Of a DNA stretch of 49,193 nt, positions 39,385 to 48,872 are shown in pieces. Numbering within the stretch: the stretch's first letter is position 1; each line of letters opens with the position of its first letter. The notes beneath the pieces were generated by a model, which was not told where the DNA came from, ran no database searches, and saw only the letters and a program-made list of their open reading frames with translations. Position numbers and translations under genes: made by a program. Source of the DNA: a virus; IMG/VR virus record IMGVR_UViG_3300031251_000032, positions 1 through 49,193 of that record, one strand, 5' to 3'.

Positions 39385-41340
39385 TTATCTTTTTAATTGT
39401 CTACGAGCTGCTAAAACTGATCCATAACTAGATTCAAAGGTCTCTGGAATACCGGGACCTCTCCATACTGGCTTAGGAATCCCTGTACCAATATCAGAAA
39501 CAGATTCACTAGTTTCAGGAATCCCGGGACCTCTCCAAATTGGTTTAGCAATCCCTCCATTAGCAAACTGAGGAACTAAAACATCTCTGGTTAAATTACG
39601 AGCTACTCTAAGCTCTTGTTCAGATGGTGCGTATTGAGCTCCTCCGTCTCCTATATATCCTCCGTCTTTAAAGCCTAGCCCACCCAAAATAGCTCCTCCT
39701 ATAGCTCCTGCAACAGTTCCTATTCCCGGAACCACAGATCCTATCGCTGCTCCAGCAGCTGCTCCTCCCATCAATCCCATTCCTCCACTACCGCCAGCAG
39801 AGCCAGCACCAGCAGAACCACTACCACCAGCAGAACCAGCTCCTCCTATCTGAAGATCTGTTTGCTCGACGTTTGGAACTAATGGAGCATCATAGTTAGC
39901 TCCCAGCATAGCCTGACCTCCATCATCGAATTTTTTTCTGTACATCATACCGCCATTAGCAGCTAGTAAAGAAGCCAAACCTTCTCCTCCCTCAGCCTCG
40001 GCTCCTGCTGCGGCGGTAGAATCATATCCAGAATTAAAAAGTTGAGAGTTTTGACTAGTTCCGTAAATATCACTCTCTACAGGAGAGGAATTTGATCCAT
40101 ATAAAGCAGCAATTGATTTTGCACTATTTAAAACAGGACTTACTCCTGGATTTGATGTGTTAGCTTCTCTTGGAGATACTCCAGGAATAGCTGGATTTTG
40201 TTGAGCAACAGGTTTAGCAGATTGTTGTTGATTTCCAGATAAGGAAGCTATTGGTTGAATTCCCATTCCTGCATTACCATCAGCAGCTCTTACTGGTCTA
40301 GATCCTTTAAACAGGTCAGTATAAGAATCCTTTCTTGGGTATATTTGCTTAGATATAGCAGAAGCAAAAGAACTTGGTTTTTGAACCTCTACAGGACCTC
40401 CATCCTTTAAGCCGATATAGTGCCACAGAGTGTTTCCAGTTGATCCTATATTAGCCGACGCAACGCTAGCATTAGCTCCTAACTGAGCTGCTTGGATTGC
40501 TGCTTCTTGTGCTGCTGCAGATTGTTGCTGTTCGGTAGCATAGTTCATATAAGAGGAAGAAGCTTGCTGCTGAGCTTGCTGTGCTGTCATGCCTTGATTA
40601 ATATAACTTTGTTGCAATTGTTGTTGCTGTGTTTGCGCATTCTGAGCATTAGTTGCTGCATTAGCTAAAGCCTGTTGATTTTGTATCTGTGTAATGGCTG
40701 CTTGCTGACCTAGCTGCTGACCACTTAAAGCCTGATTCTGCGCTAAGGTCCTCTGGGTGGATGCTGCATTTCCGCCTCTAGCTGCTGCTGCGGCTCCTAG
40801 TTGTTGCGCTAGACTTTGATTCTGAGCCTGTTGCAATTGAGCAGTGGCTAAAGAAGGAGTATTTCCTAGGGCTTGATTCTGAAGGGCTTGAGTAAAACTA
40901 GCAGCATTTCCGGCAGTTTGACCAGCTGTTGCGTATCCCTGATTAATCTGATTTTGTTGAGGCTGCAGATTTAAGTTAAAAGCTGCTTGCTGTTGAGCTG
41001 CTGAATAGGCTGGTAACTGGTTTACGTTTCCCCATGATCCCGCATAACCTGAGGGACCTGCTCCTTGAGATCCAGTTGCTGCATTCCCTATCCCTGAGGA
41101 AGCATTGGCATTCATATTAGGAGACCCTGCTGTCAAAATACCAGACATATTAGAACTTAATGTCTGACCTTGACCTGCGGATCCTAGATTAGTGGACTGA
41201 TAAACAGGTCCTAATCCATATTGGGGATTCATCGGATTTTGAGACAGCATTGATTTAGTATCAGCGTCTAGTCCGCCATCTGCAAATTTCTGAGGTTTCT
41301 TCTTATTAGCCAATATCGAGGCTAGGGATTGTTTCGCCAT
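39385..41340 (-). CDS. Gln/Ala-rich virion protein
   Basis: A 651-residue protein. The ATG at 41340 (MAKQSLASILANKKKPQKFA) is chosen because ATAGGAG precedes it; a longer frame would overlap the hub gene. It is rich in Gln, Ala, Asn and Gly, with a membrane-like glycine-zipper stretch GGAAAGAAIGSVVPGIGTVA and D-G-G motifs shared with the 942-residue neighbour. The C-terminus has a tandem duplication of WRGPGIPET. Membrane-active ejection protein is a reasonable inference. Confidence 0.6.
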   Translation of the reverse strand: MAKQSLASILANKKKPQKFADGGLDADTKSMLSQNPMNPQYGLGPVYQSTNLGSAGQGQTLSSNMSGILTAGSPNMNANASSGIGNAATGSQGAGPSGYAGSWGNVNQLPAYSAAQQQAAFNLNLQPQQNQINQGYATAGQTAGNAASFTQALQNQALGNTPSLATAQLQQAQNQSLAQQLGAAAAARGGNAASTQRTLAQNQALSGQQLGQQAAITQIQNQQALANAATNAQNAQTQQQQLQQSYINQGMTAQQAQQQASSSYMNYATEQQQSAAAQEAAIQAAQLGANASVASANIGSTGNTLWHYIGLKDGGPVEVQKPSSFASAISKQIYPRKDSYTDLFKGSRPVRAADGNAGMGIQPIASLSGNQQQSAKPVAQQNPAIPGVSPREANTSNPGVSPVLNSAKSIAALYGSNSSPVESDIYGTSQNSQLFNSGYDSTAAAGAEAEGGEGLASLLAANGGMMYRKKFDDGGQAMLGANYDAPLVPNVEQTDLQIGGAGSAGGSGSAGAGSAGGSGGMGLMGGAAAGAAIGSVVPGIGTVAGAIGGAILGGLGFKDGGYIGDGGAQYAPSEQELRVARNLTRDVLVPQFANGGIAKPIWRGPGIPETSESVSDIGTGIPKPVWRGPGIPETFESSYGSVLAARRQLKR

Positions 41341-41374
41341 AAAATCTCCTATAGAGTGATCAATTCGTTTAAAA

Positions 41375-44300
41375 TCAAGTTGTTGCGGAAACATTTGCAG
41401 AACCTAATTGACCTGGGGACTGCTTAATGCCTATATAGAACAATAAATTTGATAGAGACATACTTTGCCCATTAACGGCGCTTATGTCCTCTATTTTTAT
41501 TTTAATAGACTTACACTTCTGCTTAGTAAAGTTTACTCTTAATTGGTATAAATTTGATGCTCCAAAAGTGGACTCTTCACCAAATGGAGAATATTCCCCA
41601 AAGGTAGTGTCATCCGTGAAAGAAGAAGAGCTTATTATAGCCTCCTCTACGAAAGAGTCTACATAATCGTAGGCTACGCTAACCTTAAGGGTGTGCTGGG
41701 AGAAAAAGGATCCTAAAATAAGCATTCTATACACTCTCTGCAAACCTTGTATTCCTGCAAAACTAATCCAGCCAGTAGTGATGCTCATAGGAATATCAGT
41801 ACCGTTATCGTTAAAAGTAGAGTTTTCGTGATAAATAGATCCGTCAGTTCTAAGATAATAATAAGATCCGTAAATGACTTCCGCATCATAAGAAGGCATA
41901 TTAGTAAAGATTGACCATTTCTGTAAAAAATAATTATAAACTAAAGTTAGTCCTTCTTCGGTCCCAAATCTAACAGTATTTTTTGTTTGTACAGTTTTAG
42001 CAGAAGTTATCGTTAGATTATTATAAGCCTCTACCTGAGCTCCTACATACCCTACTTGAAGAGATCTTGAAAGTAAATAAATACCTTTTGAAGACTGGAA
42101 AAATAAGCCATCAGGAGCAATAACAACACTGTCTCTATTTACGCACCCTACGTCGGAAGATATTAGAGTAGCATCAATAAAATCATCCAATTGACCTAGA
42201 TTGTTAGGACCATTTCCGGATATGTAATAAATAGCTGTTTCTTTAAATATTACCAGCTTATCATCCATAGCCTTAATGGACATTATATTTCCTCCGTAAG
42301 GATTTATAAGACGATATAATGTGTCATTAAATTCTACTGGATATCCTTCATTTCTAATTTTAGAAAATACGATTTTATTTGGGTCAGTCAAGCCTGCTAA
42401 CCAAACTCTATTGTTAAAAACCTCGCATATAGAAGACTGAGGTGCTACTATATTCTCTAAGACTCCTCCAGTAGTGTATATTGGTTCATGGGAAATAATA
42501 TCAGAATCTGCTAAAGCATCTGAAAAAGTAACTGTATCTACTGTAGTATCATTAAAGATAGGGGAACTATATGTAGTAACTTTATAAAAGATAGTCTGAA
42601 GATTCTCAGTTCTATATACTTCTATTATAGCATTTTTTTCAGTAAGTCTCAGGGTTGGTATAGTTAGATTTATAGTATTGTTAGCTGCGGAAGTAGTTAC
42701 TGTTATGGCTATTGATGGAGCGCTTCTATGGATTTGACCTAGATTATCTGTCCATGCATATACTACCTGATATTGATACTGTCCAGCTGCTATGTTACCT
42801 ACCCCAGTGGTGATGGAGGCTGTTATATTCTCTGGATAAATAAAAAAACCATGCTCTACAGACCTGACTCCATCATACATAGTAAGAACACCGTTAGCTA
42901 CATGAAGAGTTTGTGCTAGAGTCCCGGACTGGTTTGGATTAGCTTGATTAAAGAAAAAAGTAGTAGTTTGCAAACCATTAAAAGTATAAAATGTACCTGA
43001 TTCGGTAATAAGAAGGCTAGTGCTGATAGAAGGAAAGAGTACTGTGTCAGAGTCTATTATGCCTATTTGAGGAAGGGGGGAAAACTCCTCAACAAATCCT
43101 CCAGAGGTTCCTGAGTCCAGTACACTAACCACGTTACCATTTCTATCCAGTAAAAAACTAGTTGGTTGAAGAGGTGATAAAAATGTAGTAGGAATAAATG
43201 GATACATTACTCCGCTAGCTATATTTATCGTAAATGCTTTTCCAGCTAAGCCTACACTTCTTCTGAAAACTGTGGGGGTTCCTACTACACCCAGAGAAGT
43301 TATGGTGTTAGATTTTATATAATATTTCATAGTATCAGCATCATTTATCTCATAGTATATCGTATAAATATTATCTATATAAACTGCTGTTGCATGAATT
43401 ATTGCTGGAAACTGTGTATCTATTGTGACTATATTTAATAGGGTAGAAAATAAATTCTCTCTAACTACCATAAAACTAAGCACTGAGCTGGACATAATGG
43501 ATATCATTATCCCCCCAGCGTTGTTGCTATCTAGATTTAATCCTGTTATTCCAGTTACAGATTGGATAACAAATGGAGTAGTAGATAAATCTGGAAATAT
43601 TTTAAAATAGGTTAAATTATTAGCGGCAGCTTTGTACGCCACAAATATACCGTCAGCAGTATTTATAACGTCGTAAATTCTCCATGAAGAATGTAAATCT
43701 GTTATTATATTAACCGGAGCAGTAAAAATAGAGGGATCAGCCAGACTAAATGTTATGTAGGAAATATTAGTACCGTTATCGTAAAACATAAAAATAGTAT
43801 TTCCGATATTGGCTAGCCTTAAGTGGGTGCCTACTGTAACTCCGTCGCTGGTAGCTACTTTTATCTGAGGGAGTATAGATCCTGTGGTAAGAATAACTTC
43901 ATGGTTTGTGTTGTTATTATCGGGATCTATTACTGTGTACCCGGTAGAAGCACTTATAGTAGATGCTACAATTTTTAAACCACTTACATATAAACAAGTA
44001 GTAGTGGAAGCATTATACTCACCTCTATACACAGTAAAAGAGCTTGCTTGTACATCGGAAACAGGTCCTCTTTTTATCCACTTATCTATTCCAGTAGAAT
44101 AGGAGTATAGGGAGTCTGAAGTGACAGCTACTAGTTCTTTATCTCTAGGCATTATAGATTTTATATTTAATCTATCGATACCAAACATGGCTATAGTAGC
44201 AGCATCGGTAGTAGCAAGAGATAAAGAGTCATATCCATTTCTTTTAGACAGTTTACCGGGATTTTCAAAAGTAACGTTTTCTGCTACTTGTAAAGTTCCT

Positions 44301-44380
44301 ATAGGAAGCTGCTTATCGTCCGTTTTTGTGTCTATTCCCTGCAATAATGGCATAGATACTTTTTGTTTTTGTAATGGCAT
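41375..44380 (-). CDS. hub or stabilisation-type virion protein (gp10-like)
   Basis: A 1001-residue protein starting MPLQKQKVSMPLLQGIDTKT, then ENVTFENPGKLSKRNGYDSL, an N-terminus typical of podovirus packaged-DNA-stabilisation or hub proteins. The rest is beta-rich and could form a propeller. It is placed after connector, small and fibre-like genes and before the ejection-type proteins, as gp10 is in P22-like gene orders. AAGGAG ribosome site. Confidence 0.6.
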   Translation of the reverse strand: MPLQKQKVSMPLLQGIDTKTDDKQLPIGTLQVAENVTFENPGKLSKRNGYDSLSLATTDAATIAMFGIDRLNIKSIMPRDKELVAVTSDSLYSYSTGIDKWIKRGPVSDVQASSFTVYRGEYNASTTTCLYVSGLKIVASTISASTGYTVIDPDNNNTNHEVILTTGSILPQIKVATSDGVTVGTHLRLANIGNTIFMFYDNGTNISYITFSLADPSIFTAPVNIITDLHSSWRIYDVINTADGIFVAYKAAANNLTYFKIFPDLSTTPFVIQSVTGITGLNLDSNNAGGIMISIMSSSVLSFMVVRENLFSTLLNIVTIDTQFPAIIHATAVYIDNIYTIYYEINDADTMKYYIKSNTITSLGVVGTPTVFRRSVGLAGKAFTINIASGVMYPFIPTTFLSPLQPTSFLLDRNGNVVSVLDSGTSGGFVEEFSPLPQIGIIDSDTVLFPSISTSLLITESGTFYTFNGLQTTTFFFNQANPNQSGTLAQTLHVANGVLTMYDGVRSVEHGFFIYPENITASITTGVGNIAAGQYQYQVVYAWTDNLGQIHRSAPSIAITVTTSAANNTINLTIPTLRLTEKNAIIEVYRTENLQTIFYKVTTYSSPIFNDTTVDTVTFSDALADSDIISHEPIYTTGGVLENIVAPQSSICEVFNNRVWLAGLTDPNKIVFSKIRNEGYPVEFNDTLYRLINPYGGNIMSIKAMDDKLVIFKETAIYYISGNGPNNLGQLDDFIDATLISSDVGCVNRDSVVIAPDGLFFQSSKGIYLLSRSLQVGYVGAQVEAYNNLTITSAKTVQTKNTVRFGTEEGLTLVYNYFLQKWSIFTNMPSYDAEVIYGSYYYLRTDGSIYHENSTFNDNGTDIPMSITTGWISFAGIQGLQRVYRMLILGSFFSQHTLKVSVAYDYVDSFVEEAIISSSSFTDDTTFGEYSPFGEESTFGASNLYQLRVNFTKQKCKSIKIKIEDISAVNGQSMSLSNLLFYIGIKQSPGQLGSANVSATT

Positions 44381-44389
44381 TTAAGCTCC

Positions 44390-45058
44390 TTATACTAAAT
44401 TCCAGTTAGAAGTACCGTCGGTAGCCATCCAAATACATCCTGTACCGGAGTTCATATTATAAAAAGCAGCCGAATTGACTGTGTCCGACCCATTAGGCAC
44501 AATATGAATTGGATTAGTGAAAGCAGCACCGAGAGAGTCCTTAATGGCAAATAATCTTCCTGGTGTTACTAATGCTATAGAAGGAAGATGTATAGTCCTA
44601 ATAGCGGAGGTATCTACTCCTATCAAGGTATAATTATCGGATGGTAAAATAGTTAAGTCGTTTGATATATTCAATATACCTAAACTATTTACGGTACCGG
44701 GAGCTGGGGCTAAGAAAGAGCCGTTAGTAACCTGTACAGAAGATCCAGAACCGTTAGTATAATACAAGTTTCCATTTACTACATACAAAGAAGCTACATT
44801 ACTAAGACCCACTAAGGGGGTTGTCTGCTGTACAAATTTAGTGGACAGTAGGTTCATAGCGGTGTACGAGTAAAAATTGAGATCAGCATTTATATTAAGA
44901 GCCGAAGAAGGGATTAGTTTCCCCTTACCATTCGTATGATCATGAGAGTCTATTGAATTAAAAGCAGTTATTAACTCTATAGCCCAAGCCGGACCTATCT
45001 CTACTGTAGGAACAGGCAAAGTAAGATTCATATATGCTGTAGTGGTTGTATTTCCCAT
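44390..45058 (-). CDS. fibre-like virion protein
   Basis: A 222-residue protein. N-terminal SIDSHDHTNGKGKLIPSSAL resembles the 'D-S-H-x-H-x-G' metal-site region of fibre collars. The C-terminal module (LPSIALVTPGRLFAIKDSLG ending TDGTSNWNLV) recurs in 27400. AAGGAG upstream. A short fibre or tail-tip part is likely. Confidence 0.65.
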   Translation of the reverse strand: MGNTTTTAYMNLTLPVPTVEIGPAWAIELITAFNSIDSHDHTNGKGKLIPSSALNINADLNFYSYTAMNLLSTKFVQQTTPLVGLSNVASLYVVNGNLYYTNGSGSSVQVTNGSFLAPAPGTVNSLGILNISNDLTILPSDNYTLIGVDTSAIRTIHLPSIALVTPGRLFAIKDSLGAAFTNPIHIVPNGSDTVNSAAFYNMNSGTGCIWMATDGTSNWNLV

Positions 45059-45079
45059 TGAAGTCTCCTTAATTTATCG

Positions 45080-45394
45080 CTAAAAAACCCAAATATCTAC
45101 TGTAACATTGTTTGTGCAGTTAAGTATTAGACTTATTGCTTGCGTGGGATTGGTGTCCTGAGAATCCCATATGTCAGAATTTGCTCTTTTACGTATTATA
45201 TACCATCCAACCAAACCTCTTCCCAATTTATGATTTATAACATTAGGACCGCTGGAAAGTAAATTTATATTTTTTAACACTATCCCATCTATAATCTCTT
45301 TACTGCCAATAGTATCTATAGCGTAAGTAAGATTATCTTGGACTTTAGACAAGTCAAGATCTTTAGTGTTTATGGTTCTAGTTTTTTTAATCAT
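45080..45394 (-). CDS. hypothetical virion protein
   Basis: A 104-residue protein, with NVINHKLGRGLVGWYIIRKR and a beta-rich C-terminus ending VTVDIWVF. The 'N-x-x-N-H-x-L-G-R' and 'G-W' segments are common in small phage tail proteins near fibre genes. Its ATG lies on the tail of an HNH relic, which also supplies the AAAGG ribosome site. Confidence 0.6.
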   Translation of the reverse strand: MIKKTRTINTKDLDLSKVQDNLTYAIDTIGSKEIIDGIVLKNINLLSSGPNVINHKLGRGLVGWYIIRKRANSDIWDSQDTNPTQAISLILNCTNNVTVDIWVF

Positions 45395-45468
45395 TCTATT
45401 GTTTTATTACCTTTACTTATATTTTCTTCTGCTGTTAAAATCTGCAAATTCCAAGGAGATTCTTTTTG
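45391..45468 (-). pseudogene. HNH endonuclease 3' remnant
   Basis: The minus strand reads QKESPWNLQILTAEENISKG then NKTIE and stop, nearly the same as the end of the HNH protein at 3387 (VPWNLQILTASENISKGN). A TGA precedes the segment, and no HNH start or upstream zinc motif exists. It is the scar of a lost homing endonuclease between two structural genes. Confidence 0.75.
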
Positions 45469-45524
45469 TCAATACAAATCGTCATATCTTACGAAAGTTG
45501 CCTAACCCCTTGATCCGCTGATAG

Positions 45525-46229
45525 TTAAAACCAGTAGAAGTCGTCTTCGGAATAGATATCGCTTATCGACTCAGGCTTTCCAGCATCTCTATTCTGAGCA
45601 GCCTCTTCAATTCTACGCTTCAGTGCTTGCTTTTGAGCCATTAAGACGCTGGGGTCTGACTCTTCTTTTTGTAACATTTTAATAGCAGCGTCTACTATTA
45701 CATACTCCGAATATTGGTTTAGATCATCCAAAGTATCAGTGTCTGCGGATAATATTGGAGCTACGGGTATATACCAAATTCTTAGAGGTATATTCCCAGT
45801 CTGGCTAGGAACAAAACGCATAGTATTACCAATCATTCTATATCTCAGAGATGTAATACCTAATCTATCCCATACACCAAATCTCTGAAATCTATTCCGC
45901 TCGTTGAATGAATAGGGTCTTAATGTAGACCAGTCTTGGCTATTTATCTTAGCATCAATACCTACCAGTTTATAAAAATCATTCGCTGGAATAAGAGTAG
46001 AGATCAAAACGGAAGACCCATCATTATCCGGATCATTTCCGGTAACTAAAGTATATAAAGCCTGATTAATAGTGTAATCAGATCCATAAGATTGAACCAT
46101 CATGTCATGTAATTCAGCTATTGAATGGTTTATATATGAAGTAAGTTCTGAGTCAGATATGAAATCATTATTTACCATATCTGCCCGTTCTCTTGAATGT
46201 TGTTTTAGGTCTGCTAACGTTATAGACAT
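45525..46229 (-). CDS. head-tail connector or adaptor protein
   Basis: A 234-residue protein that starts with LADLKQHSRERADMVNNDFI and SDSELTSYINHSIAELHDMM, the all-alpha start seen in podovirus head-tail adaptors, followed by a beta part (SLRYRMIGNTMRFVPSQTGN) and a helical C-terminus. The order (virion proteins, connector, hub) fits. ATAGGAG ribosome site. Identity is inferred from pattern and position. Confidence 0.65.
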   Translation of the reverse strand: MSITLADLKQHSRERADMVNNDFISDSELTSYINHSIAELHDMMVQSYGSDYTINQALYTLVTGNDPDNDGSSVLISTLIPANDFYKLVGIDAKINSQDWSTLRPYSFNERNRFQRFGVWDRLGITSLRYRMIGNTMRFVPSQTGNIPLRIWYIPVAPILSADTDTLDDLNQYSEYVIVDAAIKMLQKEESDPSVLMAQKQALKRRIEEAAQNRDAGKPESISDIYSEDDFYWF

Positions 46230-46255
46230 GATATCTCCTATTAAACTATATAACT

Positions 46256-46304
46256 AAAAATAAAAAGGAAAAGAAGGGACCTGGACTTTCTCAGCACCCT
46301 TCTT
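46256..46304 (-). terminator. strong rho-independent terminator
   Basis: On the minus strand AAGAAGGG and CCCTTCTT make an eight-pair stem (46304-46271) around an 18-base loop that can form an inner CTG/CAG stem, and it is followed by TTCCTTTTTATTTTT. It separates the 46311 gene from the connector gene. Confidence 0.8.
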
Positions 46305-46310
46305 AGCTAA

Positions 46311-46583
46311 TTATTCTTGGGAATGGTCGTATTCTTCGTGTGGTTCTTTTTCGTACTCATCAAAGCAGAGTTCTATAAAGGACTTTAAGGCGTCTTTGAA
46401 CTTGGCTTTATCATCTGATTTTAAAGCTTCCATCATTTCTTCAACAGCCGCATCATGTCCTTCTGACCCATCGTCTTTTTCATCCATTTCTGGTTTTTCT
46501 TCTTCTTTCTGAGCTTTTGGCTTTTTCATCCTAGAGATGATCATTGCTAAGCCGCCAGCATTGCTATCATTGTCACTCATCAT
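46311..46583 (-). CDS. small acidic protein
   Basis: A 90-residue, very acidic protein ([20 protein letters not shown] then many Glu, Asp and Lys), helical toward the end ([15 protein letters not shown]). AAGGAG is spaced for the ATG at 46583. Such proteins near capsid genes are often scaffold-like or head-completion factors, but nothing here proves it. Confidence 0.6.
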   Translation of the reverse strand: MMSDNDSNAGGLAMIISRMKKPKAQKEEEKPEMDEKDDGSEGHDAAVEEMMEALKSDDKAKFKDALKSFIELCFDEYEKEPHEEYDHSQE

Positions 46584-46593
46584 TTGAGACTCC

Positions 46594-47013
46594 TTATATG
46601 GTTACGTTTGTATTCTTAAGTTCTATAACTGCTTTAAGCACGTCTCCGCTAGATAGGTCTGTTAAAACCCCAGCAGCGAGAGTGTAAAAATCAAAATATT
46701 TATTTGCAGTTACAGAAACCTGATTAATGCTCTTTAGCTGAATTGTTTTATCTTCTCCAGAAGACTTTACTATAATAGCATCAAAAAACTTCATAGAAAA
46801 GAAAGCATCGAATAAAGTAACTCTATATAAACCTGTGGACAATCTAACGATTGACTTGATACCGGGATTAGTAGCAACGGTGCTTTGATCTACTGATGCA
46901 AAATTAGGAACTAAAGTTTGACTTCCAGCCGATCCTACTACTGTCTGATCAATATAAAGATCTTTTATTTCGTGCTCTAGACATTGACGCTTATTAAAAT
47001 TTCTATTAGCCAT
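46594..47013 (-). CDS. virion-type protein, paralogue without DUF3494 domain
   Basis: A 139-residue protein. The first 20 residues ([20 protein letters not shown]) are nearly the same as those of the larger neighbour at 47025, and residues about 50-139 ([20 protein letters not shown] through [12 protein letters not shown]) match the neighbour's C-terminus. So it is a duplicate that lacks the central domain. A capsid-decoration role would fit but is inferred. Confidence 0.7.
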   Translation of the reverse strand: MANRNFNKRQCLEHEIKDLYIDQTVVGSAGSQTLVPNFASVDQSTVATNPGIKSIVRLSTGLYRVTLFDAFFSMKFFDAIIVKSSGEDKTIQLKSINQVSVTANKYFDFYTLAAGVLTDLSSGDVLKAVIELKNTNVTI

Positions 47014-47024
47014 AAATCCCCCTC

Positions 47025-48059
47025 TTAAAGAGCTGAAGTGTTTTTAAGTTCTGCTTTTATTAGGAGAACATCAGCAAATTGTGGATCAGTAGGAACCCCT
47101 GCTTTCAAACAAAGAAACTCAATGGTAGCTGGAGTATTCGGAACAGAAGGAGTAATAACTGGATCAACTGAAAAAGCTTTAAGTTGGAACGTTAGATCTT
47201 CGGCTACAGCGCTAACTACCATAACTCGGAAAGCTTTTAAAAACATATAATGATCTTGTAAAGTAAGTGTATAATCTCCAGCACTGTTTCTAACAACAGA
47301 CTTAAAGCCTGGAGAAAGGTTCAAAACAGGAGTAATTACATTAAGGGGTTGAGCTACGATTACGGCTGCTGCTGAAATTGTTACTGCACCAGTTAAGGCT
47401 ATTAAATTTCCATTAATTGTGCCGCCAAGAGTATCAGTAATAGAAGCCTGAGCAATAATGTTACCGTTATGTACTCCTGCAGTTCCTGAGTTAATAGTTG
47501 CGGAAGATCCTACAATAAAGAAAACATTAGAGGCTACTGCACCACCGGTTAGAGATATCGTTGCTGCACCGCCGGCTCCAGTAGTCAGAGTAGAGGCAGT
47601 TTTAATGACAAATATGTCAGTAGCGCTACCATTAAGTGTTAGCGTCCCAGGAGCAGATTGAGCCAAAGTAGCTGCACCAGAAGCAAAGCTATAGTAGCCA
47701 GCTGAAAGTGTTTGACCATCTAATGCTGAGGGAATGGTAGTAGAAGCATGAGCAGCTAAGGTGGTATAAACAGCCAATGCATCTAGTTGAGCTTGCTGTG
47801 CTGCGGCGTTTGCTACATTGGTAGCCCCACTTACAACAAAAGTACCACTAACGGAAGTACCGGGATAAAGACCCAAATTACCTTGAATGCTGGTGCTGCC
47901 TACCGAGTTTGTTACTGCAGAAGCTCCTAAAATACCATAAGCTGCTGCTGAGTTAAGCATGCTAGGTCCAGAAACTACCGAGGTAATAGAAACATTAGCA
48001 TAAAGATCTTTGATCTCTTTTTCTAGGGCTTGGCGTCTGTTAAAATTGCGATTAGCCAC
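47025..48059 (-). CDS. virion-type protein with DUF3494 (ice-binding-like) domain
   Basis: A 344-residue protein beginning at a GTG with AAAAAGGAG upstream. Residues 1-20 and about 248-344 match the small paralogue at 46594. Between them, residues about 34-237 show the pattern of DUF3494 (type of microbial ice-binding proteins): YGILGASAVTNSVGSTSIQG, NLGLYPGTSVSG, the QAQLDALAVYTTLAAH helix, LSAGYYSFASGAATL, TDIFVIKTASTLTTGAGGAA, SNVFFIVGSSATINSG, and GNLIALTGAVTIS. Such beta-solenoids bind ice or act in adhesion. The domain has probably been inserted into a phage virion protein. Confidence 0.8.
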   Translation of the reverse strand: MANRNFNRRQALEKEIKDLYANVSITSVVSGPSMLNSAAAYGILGASAVTNSVGSTSIQGNLGLYPGTSVSGTFVVSGATNVANAAAQQAQLDALAVYTTLAAHASTTIPSALDGQTLSAGYYSFASGAATLAQSAPGTLTLNGSATDIFVIKTASTLTTGAGGAATISLTGGAVASNVFFIVGSSATINSGTAGVHNGNIIAQASITDTLGGTINGNLIALTGAVTISAAAVIVAQPLNVITPVLNLSPGFKSVVRNSAGDYTLTLQDHYMFLKAFRVMVVSAVAEDLTFQLKAFSVDPVITPSVPNTPATIEFLCLKAGVPTDPQFADVLLIKAELKNTSAL

Positions 48060-48148
48060 GTGGAAACTCCTTTTTATTTAGTCTCGCCGGAATAAGGCGT
48101 GAGCTAGGTTGTAGCCGATATAGGCTATTTATGATCAGATTGTTTAAA

Positions 48149-48808
48149 TTATAGGTTATTATGCTTACTAACTCTAGAAATCCAGTCAAAAAACTCCGAT
48201 TCTGACATTGTATGTTTGGCAAAGTTACAGGTCTTGCAGCAAGGTACAACATTCCCTATTTCGTAAGATATTTTGTTGTCTACTCTATCTATTCCGTTGT
48301 ATGGGTTAGGTTTAGATCCGCAGTAATGGCAATCTGACACTAATATTTTTGCAGCTTCTAAATCAGTTATGTTCCATGGATGTTTAGCATTATTTTTTTT
48401 CCATCTAACTGTATTCCTTATCCTAAGACCTCTACGACCTTCTTCTCTTGTAGGGTCTATCTCTAGAAACTCTTTATCGCATAAATGATCCTGAGGTCCC
48501 TTCATTTGTTCTATACGCTCAGGAGAAAGTTTTATTCCTTTTTTAGCCTCGCTGATCTTTTGTTTTCTTTCCTCTGATAAAGGAACTCCAGTATTTTTCT
48601 TGTGGGATTCTTTTAGACCGCACTCATTGCAGCGCTTACTAAGACCACTTCGTAGATTAGCTCCTTTAACAACTCTTTTATTGCCGCATGAGCATGTACA
48701 ATGGTAATAAACAACTTTTCCTTTATTATGGGAGTACTCATCTACTGTCCACTCGTTAAATTTCTTACCGATCATGTCAATTCTTTTATTTTCTCTTTTA
48801 GTTTCCAT
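48149..48808 (-). CDS. HNH homing endonuclease with N-terminal zinc and NUMOD3-like region
   Basis: A 219-residue protein. N-terminal domain: HCTCSCGNKRVVKGANLRSG (36-55) and CNECG, a zinc-binding part common in phage mobile endonucleases. Middle: LSEERKQKISEAKKGIKLS (77-95), like NUMOD3. HNH domain: CHYCGSK (160-166), NGIDRVDNK (171-179), NVVPCCKTCNFAK (186-198). It has its own promoter and is followed by a stem-loop-containing gap, so it looks like an island inserted among structural genes. Confidence 0.88.
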   Translation of the reverse strand: METKRENKRIDMIGKKFNEWTVDEYSHNKGKVVYYHCTCSCGNKRVVKGANLRSGLSKRCNECGLKESHKKNTGVPLSEERKQKISEAKKGIKLSPERIEQMKGPQDHLCDKEFLEIDPTREEGRRGLRIRNTVRWKKNNAKHPWNITDLEAAKILVSDCHYCGSKPNPYNGIDRVDNKISYEIGNVVPCCKTCNFAKHTMSESEFFDWISRVSKHNNL

Positions 48809-48843
48809 TTCTATTCCTTATTAAAAAAGTTAATTATAAGAAT

Positions 48844-48872
48844 AGTGTATCACAGGTTACTAGATAAGTCAA
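48844..48872 (-). promoter_or_regulatory. sigma70-type promoter for HNH island
   Basis: On the minus strand TTGACT (48872-48867), 17-base spacer, TACACT (48849-48844). It lies about 36 bases upstream of the HNH ATG, so the endonuclease is probably expressed independently of the capsid operon. Confidence 0.6.

Noticed and set aside
48081-48103. CTCGCC/GGCGTGAG stem after the HNH island
   Set aside because: A stem can be drawn with a bulge but there is no T-run on either side, so it was not called as a terminator.
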